Assembly (NCBI GenBank): GCA_963666765.1
Contig: OY762933.1
Coordinates: 2,046,001 to 2,110,000, forward strand
DNA length: 64,000 nucleotides
Direction of reading: 5' to 3'
Origin: Foliamicus sp963666765
GTDB taxonomy: Bacteria; Pseudomonadota; Gammaproteobacteria; Steroidobacterales; Foliamicaceae
The translations under genes and the position numbers were made by a program. The notes under the pieces were generated by a model, which saw only the letters and a list, made by a program, of their open reading frames with translations, was not told the DNA's origin and ran no database searches. Of the stretch, positions 57,482 to 64,000 are shown piece by piece. Position 1 is the first letter of the stretch. Every line of letters starts with the position of its first letter.

Positions 57482-58390
57482 CTACTCCGCGTCATCAAGC
57501 AACGGGAAGCCCATCGCTTCGCGTGAGGCGACGTAGCCTTGCGCAACCGCGCCGGCCATTTCCCGCACCCGCAGGATGTAACGTTGCCGCTCGCCGGTGG
57601 AAATGGCCCGGCGCGCGTCCAGCATATTGAAGCTGTGCGAAGCCTCCAGCACCTGCTCGTAGGCAGGCAGGGGCAGGCCCTCGGCAGTCAGCCGCGCACA
57701 CTCGCGCTCGCAGCTCTCGAACCGCCGGAACAACAGGTCGGCGTCGGCCAGCTCGAAATTGAACCTAGACATCTCCACTTCGTTCTGGTGGTAAACGTCC
57801 CTGTAAAGAACCCGGCGTCCGCGGGCCGACCACAGCAGGTCGAAAACACTGTCCACGCCCTGCAGATACATGGCCAGGCGCTCCAGGCCATAGGTGATCT
57901 CCCCTGTGACCGGCCGGCAGTCCAGTCCGCCGACCTGCTGAAAGTAGGTGAACTGCGTAATCTCCATGCCGTTAAGCCACACTTCCCAGCCCAGGCCCCA
58001 GGCCCCGAGCGTCGGCGATTCCCAGTTGTCTTCCACGAAGCGCACATCGTCCGTTCCAAGGTCGATGCCCAGGTGGCTGAGGGATTCCAGGTACCAGTCC
58101 TGCAGCTTCCGCGGTGACGGTTTCATGACTACCTGGTACTGGTAGTAATGCTGCAGCCGGAAGGGATTGTCGCCGTAACGGCCGTCGGTCGGTCGCCGGC
58201 TGGGCTGCACGTAGGCGCTGTTCCAGGGCTCCGGGCCCAGTGCCCGCAAAAAAGTAGCCGGATGGAAGGTGCCGGCGCCCACCGGCTGGTCCAGCGGCTG
58301 CACGATGATGCAGCCGCGCCGGGCCCAGTACGCCTCCAGCCGCTGGATCAGCGTCTGGAAGTCAGCCGGCCGCTTGCGCCCCCTGGGCAT
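57482..58390 (-). CDS. glyQ: Glycyl-tRNA synthetase alpha subunit
   Basis: Catalytic alpha subunit that activates glycine. The 302-residue protein has DFQTLIQRLEAYWARRGCIIVQPLD, GAGTFHPATFLRALGPEPW, RRPTDGRYGDNPFRLQHYYQ and the glycine-binding EVWLNGMEITQFTYFQQ, all invariant in GlyQ. It directly precedes glyS. Its start codon follows a gap of 69 bases containing a repeat arm. Confidence 0.97.
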   Translation of the reverse strand: MPRGRKRPADFQTLIQRLEAYWARRGCIIVQPLDQPVGAGTFHPATFLRALGPEPWNSAYVQPSRRPTDGRYGDNPFRLQHYYQYQVVMKPSPRKLQDWYLESLSHLGIDLGTDDVRFVEDNWESPTLGAWGLGWEVWLNGMEITQFTYFQQVGGLDCRPVTGEITYGLERLAMYLQGVDSVFDLLWSARGRRVLYRDVYHQNEVEMSRFNFELADADLLFRRFESCERECARLTAEGLPLPAYEQVLEASHSFNMLDARRAISTGERQRYILRVREMAGAVAQGYVASREAMGFPLLDDAE

Positions 58391-58395
58391 ACCGG

Positions 58396-58407
58396 GTGTG
58401 CTGTCCC
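58396..58407 (+). repeat. Single arm of the GTGTGCTGTCC repeat upstream of glyQ
   Basis: GTGTGCTGTCCC lies 5 bases before the glyQ start (minus strand) and is identical to the arm at 43315. No inverted partner is visible before the end of the thiolase gene at 58460. Confidence 0.6.
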
Positions 58408-58459
58408 CTTCAGGCCGTGCCCGGCATCGGGCAGACAGGCCGGGCCGGCTGATGCGGCA

Positions 58460-59656
58460 TCAGTCGTTCCGCCCCAAAACCGCCACGCTCACCACGCAAC
58501 GCGCAGGCTCGCCGCCCAGATTATGAGTAAGGCCCAGCCGGGGCGACGGAAGTTGCCGGTCGCCGGCGCGGCCCAGCAGTTGCAGGTACACCTCGTAGGC
58601 CATGCGCAGCCCGGAAGCGCCGATCGGGTGTCCGAAGCATTTCAGCCCGCCGTCGATCTGGCACGGGGTCGCGCCGTCCCGATCGAAGGCGCCGTCCAGA
58701 ACCGCCCGCCAGCCCTGGCCCTCCTCGGCGAAGCCCAGGTCCTCCATCGTCACGAGCTCCGTAATCGAAAAGCAGTCGTGGACTTCCATCAGGTCGATCT
58801 CGTCGGGCGCGCTGCCCACGCCCGCCTCCTCCAGCGCCCGCTGTCCCGCCAGGCGGCCACAGTGGATGTAGCTTCCGTTCCATCCCTGATGGCCCGCCTC
58901 CGAACCGTTGCTTACCGCAAGCTGCAGCGCCTTGACCGTGACGATTTCGGTCTTGCCGAGTTCGCGGGCGATTTCGGGCCGCGTGACGATGGCGCAGGCC
59001 GCTCCGTCGCTGACGCCGCAGCAATCGAACAGCCCCAGTGGTTCGGCCACCATGGGGGCGCCGAGGATGGTGTCGATTTCGACCGCCCGCCGCAGGTGCG
59101 CCTTGGGATTTATGGCGCCGTTCAAGTGGCTCTTCCAGGAGACGTGGGCCATGGCGCGCTTCAGATCCTCGCCCTTTACCCGGTGCTCGGCGCTGTAGGC
59201 TGAGGCCAGTTGGGCGAAGGAGCCCGGCGAGCTGGTATTGGGCCGCCATTGCTCGGTGAAGGTGCCCGGGGTGCCGACCGGCAGGCCGCCGTAGCCGGTG
59301 TCCTTGAGTTTTTCGACACCCAGCGCCAGGGCGACGTCGCAGGCTCCGGCAGCGACTGCGTAGACCGCGCCCCGCAGGGCTTCGGTGCCGGTGGCGCACA
59401 TGTTCTCGACCCGGGTTACCGGGATGTTCCTCAGTCGGAGGGCGTTGGCCAGCGGCAGGGCCGACTTGCCGACGCTGGCGTCATCGAAATAGCAGCCGAA
59501 CCAGGCGGCGTCCAGGTCCTCGGCCTTCACTCCCGCGTCTTCGGAGGCCTCCCGGAACGCTTCCAGCATCAGGTCTTCGGCGTCGCAATCCCAGCGCTCG
59601 CCGAACCGCGAGCAGCCCATGCCCACGATCGCCACCTTGTCGCGTATGCCCGTCAT
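58460..59656 (-). CDS. Thiolase-family protein (SCP2-type)
   Basis: A 398-residue thiolase of the SCP2/lipid-transfer type. It has GMGCSRFGERWD, the nucleophile Cys in VENMCATGTEAL (about residue 87), the MEVHDCFSITELV motif and GGLKCFGHPIGASG, so the catalytic residues are present, unlike the Ltp2 aldolase branch. The ATG at 59656 overlaps the stop of the HMG-CoA-synthase-like/DUF35 gene (ATGA). The pairing of thiolase, HMG-CoA-synthase-like and DUF35 domains resembles the archaeal thiolase/HMGCS/DUF35 complex, but the substrate here is unknown. Confidence 0.85.
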   Translation of the reverse strand: MTGIRDKVAIVGMGCSRFGERWDCDAEDLMLEAFREASEDAGVKAEDLDAAWFGCYFDDASVGKSALPLANALRLRNIPVTRVENMCATGTEALRGAVYAVAAGACDVALALGVEKLKDTGYGGLPVGTPGTFTEQWRPNTSSPGSFAQLASAYSAEHRVKGEDLKRAMAHVSWKSHLNGAINPKAHLRRAVEIDTILGAPMVAEPLGLFDCCGVSDGAACAIVTRPEIARELGKTEIVTVKALQLAVSNGSEAGHQGWNGSYIHCGRLAGQRALEEAGVGSAPDEIDLMEVHDCFSITELVTMEDLGFAEEGQGWRAVLDGAFDRDGATPCQIDGGLKCFGHPIGASGLRMAYEVYLQLLGRAGDRQLPSPRLGLTHNLGGEPARCVVSVAVLGRND

Positions 59657-61119
59657 GACGCGCTCTCCTCGCCTGGCGCAGGTGCGCCTTTCCAGAAGTA
59701 CCTTCGATAGCCCCTCTTCGAGTCTATCGCGTGAATCCGAAACACGAACCTCAGGGGCAAGCCTACCCGCATATGCTCCAGCGGACACTCGGTGAATTCC
59801 ATAAGCACCCGCGCGCCGCTGTCAGTGGAGGCCAGACCGTACTGCAGCGGGGGATGGGGAGTATAGGCCAGCCAGTCCTGGGTAAAGGAAGTTACCGTTC
59901 CCGGCTCGTCGGCCAGCAGCACCAGTTCCTGCTCGCCCTCGGCGTTGCAGTCGGGGTTCACGCAGCGCGCGCTGCGCGGAAACTGGGCCGTCTTGCAGAC
60001 CGGGCAGCGGCCCCCGGCAAACCCGGTCAACTCGGCGCGGTGGCGGTCAAAGGCGCTTAACTGCGTCTTGGCTTCGGCTTCGGCGCGCATTCCGAAATCC
60101 ATCGGCAGCAGGCCGCTGAAGCTCAGGTACTTGGTATACGCCTTCTCCGGCCGAGGCGGCGACAGCGCCAGGCGCTGGGCGTTGCGCCGCTGCCATTGGG
60201 GCAGGTTCTCGGTGGCCTTCAGCAGCAGCGCGATGCCGCCCTGTGCGAAGCCGATCACCAGTACCAGGTCGCCCGGCATTGAACCGGCAAGCGCGTCCAC
60301 CGTCATCAGGAGCGGGTGCGGGGCGCCGGTGTCTCCGACGTCGCCGAGCCGCCCATCCTGGACCGCTTCCGGAGGCAGGCCCAGCGCTTTCGCCATAGCG
60401 CCGGTCATGCGCGGCGGCGCGGCCGGCAGGACCAGGCGGGCCAGTTGCCCGGGCGCCACCCCGGCTTTCTTCAGGACGCCCTTGACCAGTCCGGGAACGA
60501 TGCTGCGCAAGCCCCGATCACGCACCCAGCGCTCCTCCCAGCGGTAATCGAAGTCTTCTCCGCTGCCCCGGAACTGGTCCACGAAATCGCGCGCCAGGCG
60601 GTACTCGGCCACCACTTCGGCGACCACGCCCTCGGCGCCCAGCACCAGCGCCGCCGAACCGTGCCCGTACTGCAGTTCCTGCACGCTGCCAGGCTTTGCC
60701 CGACGTGTGTCGGCGGCAACCACGAGAGCCGGCCCGTCGCCGCGTAGCGCCTCGCACAAGGCCTGCATGCCCGCGTTGCGGGAGTTGCCCAGGTCCACGG
60801 TGGCGAGTTGATCGGACAGGCTCAGCGCCTCGGCAATCACCGTGGCGCACTGCCGGTCCGCGAAAGGCGGCGTGGTGGAGGCGAAGTACAGGCGTCCGAA
60901 TTCGTCCCGGAAGCGGCCGGCGAGGCAACGGCGGGCGGCCTCGACGCCCATGGTGATGCTGTCCTCGTCCCAGTTGCCCATGCTGCGCGACCCGCTGGCC
61001 AGCCCCCCGAGCGCGGGATTGGCCCACGAATTGGCGGCGAAAACGGCGCCCCGATCCAGACGCATCGCCGGAACATAGGCGGCCGCATCAACGATGCCCG
61101 GACTGCCCATGGCGGTCAC
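59653..61119 (-). CDS. HMG-CoA-synthase-like protein fused to C-terminal DUF35 (Zn ribbon and OB fold)
   Basis: A 488-residue fusion. Residues 1-330 resemble the HMG-CoA/3-ketoacyl synthase III fold (GIVDAAAYVPAMRLDRG, ELQYGHGSAALVLGAEG). Residues about 365-470 form a DUF35 domain: a zinc ribbon with C-x2-C-x10-C-x4-C (GRCPVC...RCVNPDC) and an OB fold (GTVTSFTQDWLAYTPHPPLQ). In the synthase domain the position of the catalytic Cys is occupied by Asn (GNSRNAGMQA, N115), so condensation activity is doubtful; an acyl-carrier or scaffold role is possible. It is coupled to the thiolase gene. Confidence 0.8.
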   Translation of the reverse strand: MTAMGSPGIVDAAAYVPAMRLDRGAVFAANSWANPALGGLASGSRSMGNWDEDSITMGVEAARRCLAGRFRDEFGRLYFASTTPPFADRQCATVIAEALSLSDQLATVDLGNSRNAGMQALCEALRGDGPALVVAADTRRAKPGSVQELQYGHGSAALVLGAEGVVAEVVAEYRLARDFVDQFRGSGEDFDYRWEERWVRDRGLRSIVPGLVKGVLKKAGVAPGQLARLVLPAAPPRMTGAMAKALGLPPEAVQDGRLGDVGDTGAPHPLLMTVDALAGSMPGDLVLVIGFAQGGIALLLKATENLPQWQRRNAQRLALSPPRPEKAYTKYLSFSGLLPMDFGMRAEAEAKTQLSAFDRHRAELTGFAGGRCPVCKTAQFPRSARCVNPDCNAEGEQELVLLADEPGTVTSFTQDWLAYTPHPPLQYGLASTDSGARVLMEFTECPLEHMRVGLPLRFVFRIHAIDSKRGYRRYFWKGAPAPGEESAS

Positions 61120-61144
61120 CCGCCCCCGGAGGAGTGCTCGCGCA

Positions 61145-61999
61145 CTAGCCGAAGGACGCGGGATTGGCCGTCAGTTGTCCCGGGAACAGCCGGTCGGCGC
61201 GCTCGCGGTAGGCATCGGAAACCTCGTCCACCGAGCCCAGTTTGCAGCCGGACGAATGCCAGATCAGGTGACCGGGCTGGCCCTGCATGCCCATCCAGGG
61301 CAGCCAGGGCGAAAAGTAGGTCGAGGAAAAACTGCTGCGCAGGCTGCCGATGCCGGGATCCGCGAATTCCTCCCTGCGGCAGAACATGGTCATGGCCTCC
61401 AGCCACGGCTGCGGCGCGCGCGACATCCCCCGGCTCGCCATGAGCCATACATGCGGCCCCGAAGCCTTCCAGTCCCAGTTCCAGCGCCGAAGCTCGCCGG
61501 AGGGATCGATGTGGTTGGCGAAAATCATTCCCTCATTCGTGTAACGCGCGCCGTCGGGACCGCCCAGGATGTTGGCGCTGACCTCGAGCGTCTCGCCCGT
61601 ATAAGGGTTGGTGAACTCGTCGAGCATTTCGTCGGTGGCGGGATCCTTGAAGAAGGTCAGGGTGCGGCTGCTGATCGAATACTCGCCGTTTCCGAGCGGA
61701 CGCGGCCAGTAGATTTCCGTTCCCTCCAGGTTGAGTACGTGGTTTGGGCGCTGCTCGCCCACCTGGGCATAGATACGCCCCATGTACCACCAGGGTGAGT
61801 CCTGCTCCCCGAGGCTCGCCTGAACCCGCAACCAGGCCCTTAGCCAGCCCTCCCTGTCGCCGGCCGCGGGGAAGAAACCGTCGCTGTCGGCAGCCCCGGC
61901 TTCGATGCTCAACGCGGTGGCCAGGCCCAGCCCACCCAGCCCACCCAGCATTGCGCGCCGGGACAGGCCGCAAGGCATAGTAGAAGTGTCGTAACTCAT
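61145..61999 (-). CDS. Tat-exported DUF1838 family protein
   Basis: A 284-residue protein with a twin-arginine-like signal (LSRRAMLGGLGGLGLATALS, about residues 12-31). The remainder matches DUF1838, a family of unknown function, with WWYMGRIYAQVGEQRPNHVLNLEGTE, LDEFTNPYTGETLEVSANILGGPDG and a Trp-rich stretch (RRWNWDWKASGPHVWLMASR). No catalytic motif is recognised. It starts 62 bases after the SnoaL-like gene and ends 25 bases before the HMG-CoA-synthase-like gene, so it belongs to the operon. Confidence 0.8.
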   Translation of the reverse strand: MSYDTSTMPCGLSRRAMLGGLGGLGLATALSIEAGAADSDGFFPAAGDREGWLRAWLRVQASLGEQDSPWWYMGRIYAQVGEQRPNHVLNLEGTEIYWPRPLGNGEYSISSRTLTFFKDPATDEMLDEFTNPYTGETLEVSANILGGPDGARYTNEGMIFANHIDPSGELRRWNWDWKASGPHVWLMASRGMSRAPQPWLEAMTMFCRREEFADPGIGSLRSSFSSTYFSPWLPWMGMQGQPGHLIWHSSGCKLGSVDEVSDAYRERADRLFPGQLTANPASFG

Positions 62000-62061
62000 C
62001 CGAATTCTCCGCCGGCCTCCGGAGCGGGCCGCGCGGCGCCAATGATATAGGCCCGGCCCGC

Positions 62062-62481
62062 CTACTCGGTGATCGGCGGAACGCCGGCCGGCGCCATTCC
62101 CTCGTGGTGATGCACAATGCGCCAGCCGTTCGGCGTGCGCAGCAGCACGTCGGTGATGCGAACCCGCCCGGAGGTCGCGTTGGGCGGCTCGTAACTGAAC
62201 TGAAGCCAAAAGCGGGCCACAGCCACTTCGTTGTACACATCCAGCTTCAAGGGATCGATGGTGATGCTCAGTCGGCCGCGGGCCATGGATTGCGTCTTGT
62301 CGCGCTCATGGAACGCTACCCGTTCGGCCTTGCCTTCGATCAACTCGGGCTCGAATACGTCCCAAAGCGTGCAGTCATCGTGCAGCAGGTCTTCCATGCC
62401 CTGCACGTCGCGGCCCGCGAAGGAGTCGAAGACACCCTGGATCAGGCGCCAGATCTCGTGCTGTCCAGCTTGCTTGTTCAT
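62062..62481 (-). CDS. NTF2/SnoaL-like protein
   Basis: A 139-residue protein with a SnoaL-like/NTF2 fold pattern: a helical N-terminus (IWRLIQGVFDSFAGRDVQGMEDLLHDDCTLWDVFEPELIEG) and a curved sheet ending ITDVLLRTPNGWRIVHHHEGMAP. Such proteins are small-molecule isomerases, cyclases or binding partners. The ATG at 62481 is preceded by a GGGGAACTCAA tract. It is the first gene of the minus-strand operon ending with the thiolase. Confidence 0.7.
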   Translation of the reverse strand: MNKQAGQHEIWRLIQGVFDSFAGRDVQGMEDLLHDDCTLWDVFEPELIEGKAERVAFHERDKTQSMARGRLSITIDPLKLDVYNEVAVARFWLQFSYEPPNATSGRVRITDVLLRTPNGWRIVHHHEGMAPAGVPPITE

Positions 62482-62754
62482 TTGAGTTCCCCTGCCGGAA
62501 AACAAGTCTAACCTCCCTTGTCCGGCGCCGCGGCAGGCAAGTTCTTCGCCGAAACACTAGACCTGGGAGGGTGAAACCCGGTAGAATCGCGGCCTTTGCC
62601 GCGGGAGGGAGCCCCCGGCGCTGGTATCGGTCTGTCCCCAGGTTATTTCAGGCGCATTCTGGCGCGCCAATCCGGTGTGGGTGTGGGCGACCGGCGCGGG
62701 GCAAACTTTCGCTCCCCTTGTGAGACTTATCCGGCGATTGGGGGCCGAATCACA
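62482..62754. promoter_or_regulatory. Intergenic region upstream of glnA
   Basis: This 273-base gap separates the SnoaL-like operon from divergent glnA and must hold both promoters. It contains a perfect 10-bp palindrome TGGCGCGCCA at 62660-62669. I found no convincing sigma-54 TGGCAC-N5-TTGC element or NtrC site, so nitrogen regulation by NtrC cannot be claimed from sequence. Confidence 0.35.
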
Positions 62755-64000
62755 ATGAAAGCATCCGATGTTCTTGAATTGATAGAAGAAAAGGGCGTGA
62801 GGTTTGTCGACCTGCGCTTTACCGACACCCGGGGCAAGGAGCAGCATGTCAGCGTGCCCGCGAGTGTCGTCAACGACGATTTCTTTGCTTCAGGGAAGAT
62901 GTTTGACGGTTCTTCAATAGCCGGCTGGCGGGGAATCGACGAATCCGACATGGTCCTGATGCCGGACGCGGAAACGGCGGTCGTCGACGTATTCGCCGAA
63001 GACACCACGATGTTGCTGCGCTGCGACGTGTACGAACCGGTCACCATGCAGGCCTACGCGCGCTGCCCGCGGCTGACGGCGAAGCGGGCGATCGAATACC
63101 TGCGCTCCACGGGGATCGGCGACGATGCCTATTTCGGTCCGGAGAACGAGTTCTTCATTTTCGACGACGTTCGCTACGGCAGTTCGCTGGAGAGCGCGTC
63201 GTATCACGTGGATTCGATCGAGGGCAGCTGGAACTCCACGCGGGAATTCGAGGAAGGCAACTACGGGCACCGGCCCGGCGTGAAGGGCGGGTATTTTCCC
63301 GTTCCCCCGGTGGATTCGCTGCAGGACATCCGCTCCACGATCTGCCTGGCGCTCGAGGACCTGGGCCTGCCCGTGGAAGTGCATCACCACGAGGTGGCCA
63401 CCGCCGGTCAGGGCGAAATCGGCGTGCGTTTCAACAGCCTTGTCACCAAGGCCGACCAGGTGCAGATTCTCAAGTACGCGGTCATGAACACGGCGCACCA
63501 GTTCGGCAAGACGGCCACCTTCATGCCCAAGCCCCTGGTGGGCGACAACGGCAACGGCATGCACGTTCACCAGTCGGTGGTCAGGGACGGCAACAATGTC
63601 TTTTCCGGCGACGGCTACGGCGGGCTTTCCGAAGCCGGCATGTACTACATCGGTGGAATCCTCAAACATGCGCGCGCGCTCAACGCTTTCACGAATCCCG
63701 CCACCAACAGTTACAAGCGGCTGGTCAAGGGTTTCGAGGCGCCGACGCTGCTGGCCTATTCGGCCCGCAACCGCTCGGCGGCGGTGCGCATCCCGTTCGT
63801 CGCCGACTCCCGCGCCCGCCGGGTCGAAGTGCGGTTCCCGGACAGCATGGCCAACCCCTATCTGGCGTTTGCCGCCATGCTGCTGGCCGGAATCGACGGC
63901 ATTCAGAACAAGATTCATCCCGGAGACCCGGTGGACAAGGACCTGTACGACCTGCCGCCCGAGGAAGAGGCGGGGCTGCCCACGGTCGCGTTCTCGCTCG
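62755..64000 (+). CDS. glnA: Glutamine synthetase type I (partial, 3' end beyond window)
   Basis: Ammonia-assimilating enzyme. The frame from ATG 62755 is open to the edge (415 residues of about 470). It shows KMFDGSSIAGWRGIDESDM, FGPENEFFIFD, the metal ligands in EVATAGQGEIGVRF, KPLVGDNGNGMHVHQS, NPATNSYKRLVKGFEAP, NRSAAVRIP and VEVRFPDSMANPYL. The adenylylation Tyr is in DLYDLPPEE near the right edge, so it is the GlnE-regulated form. Confidence 0.97.
   Translation, partial: MKASDVLELIEEKGVRFVDLRFTDTRGKEQHVSVPASVVNDDFFASGKMFDGSSIAGWRGIDESDMVLMPDAETAVVDVFAEDTTMLLRCDVYEPVTMQAYARCPRLTAKRAIEYLRSTGIGDDAYFGPENEFFIFDDVRYGSSLESASYHVDSIEGSWNSTREFEEGNYGHRPGVKGGYFPVPPVDSLQDIRSTICLALEDLGLPVEVHHHEVATAGQGEIGVRFNSLVTKADQVQILKYAVMNTAHQFGKTATFMPKPLVGDNGNGMHVHQSVVRDGNNVFSGDGYGGLSEAGMYYIGGILKHARALNAFTNPATNSYKRLVKGFEAPTLLAYSARNRSAAVRIPFVADSRARRVEVRFPDSMANPYLAFAAMLLAGIDGIQNKIHPGDPVDKDLYDLPPEEEAGLPTVAFSL

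Noticed and set aside
62482..62754. Sigma-54 promoter and NtrC sites for glnA
   Set aside because: I looked for TGGCAC-N5-TTGC and paired TGCACC-like sites; nothing matched well enough to call.
1..64000. CRISPR arrays, rRNA or tRNA genes
   Set aside because: No regularly spaced direct repeats and no cloverleaf or rRNA-like sequence were recognised while reading both strands.

Overview
The window is a high-GC stretch of a gammaproteobacterial chromosome carrying the replication-origin region. The evidence is the rpmH-rnpA-yidC-mnmE-mnmG block on the minus strand, divergent from dnaA-dnaN-recF-gyrB on the plus strand, plus ubiB/ubiJ/ubiE, hslUV, xerC-DUF484-dapF, a znuABC zinc importer and adenylylation-type glutamine synthetase. 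TonB-dependent receptors ending in Phe and Tat-exported enzymes fit a free-living or symbiotic proteobacterium related to Xanthomonadales, Steroidobacterales or Woeseiales. That placement is an inference; no 16S gene or close reference is available. No tRNA, rRNA, CRISPR array or complete insertion sequence was seen.

Layout. 1-2691: znuB (cut by the left edge), znuC and, divergently, znuA. 2796-7649: trpD-trpC-trpF-trpB-trpA, with a small antisense lipoprotein gene between trpB and trpA. 7680-15442: a tightly coupled minus-strand operon dapF-DUF484-xerC-hslV-hslU-DUF971-ubiE-ubiJ-ubiB. 15636-26025: an accessory island holding an AbiEii-like nucleotidyltransferase pair, an exported RidA-like protein, a toxin/XRE-antitoxin pair, two divergent paralogous TonB-dependent receptors around a tyrosine recombinase, and a MntA/HepT pair. 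26146-31205: an exported S9 peptidase, a ureohydrolase and a Tat-signal thiamine-diphosphate enzyme. 31247-46936 (minus): parB, parA, rsmG, a peptide ABC importer and a separate ABC exporter lying between rsmG and mnmG, then mnmE, yidC, rnpA, rpmH. 47103-53695 (plus): dnaA, a candidate oriC, dnaN, recF, gyrB, with parS-like sites inside recF and gyrB. 53840-58390 (minus): glyQ, glyS, a nested palindromic element, gmhB, plsC. 58460-62481 (minus): an operon of SnoaL-like, DUF1838, HMG-CoA-synthase-like/DUF35 and thiolase genes. 62755-64000: glnA, cut by the right edge.

The strongest candidate for an undescribed system is at 18.3-25.2 kb. Two outer-membrane receptor genes point away from each other and share a perfect 233-bp inverted tract covering the ribosome-binding site, signal peptide and N-terminus. 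Between them lies a complete tyrosine recombinase bracketed by a 12-bp inverted motif. The homology between the two receptor upstream regions stops at that motif. An inversion there would exchange the promoter-proximal segments of the two receptors without breaking either gene, reminiscent of recombinase-driven SusC-type receptor shuffling in Bacteroides. This is inferred from structure and is untested.

Other points of interest are three short palindromic repeat types (one captured in reading frames, one at gene borders, one a 265-bp nested element abutting the glyS stop codon), an apparently Cys-less HMG-CoA-synthase-like protein fused to DUF35 in an unassigned operon, and an 8-kb transporter block separating mnmG from rsmG.
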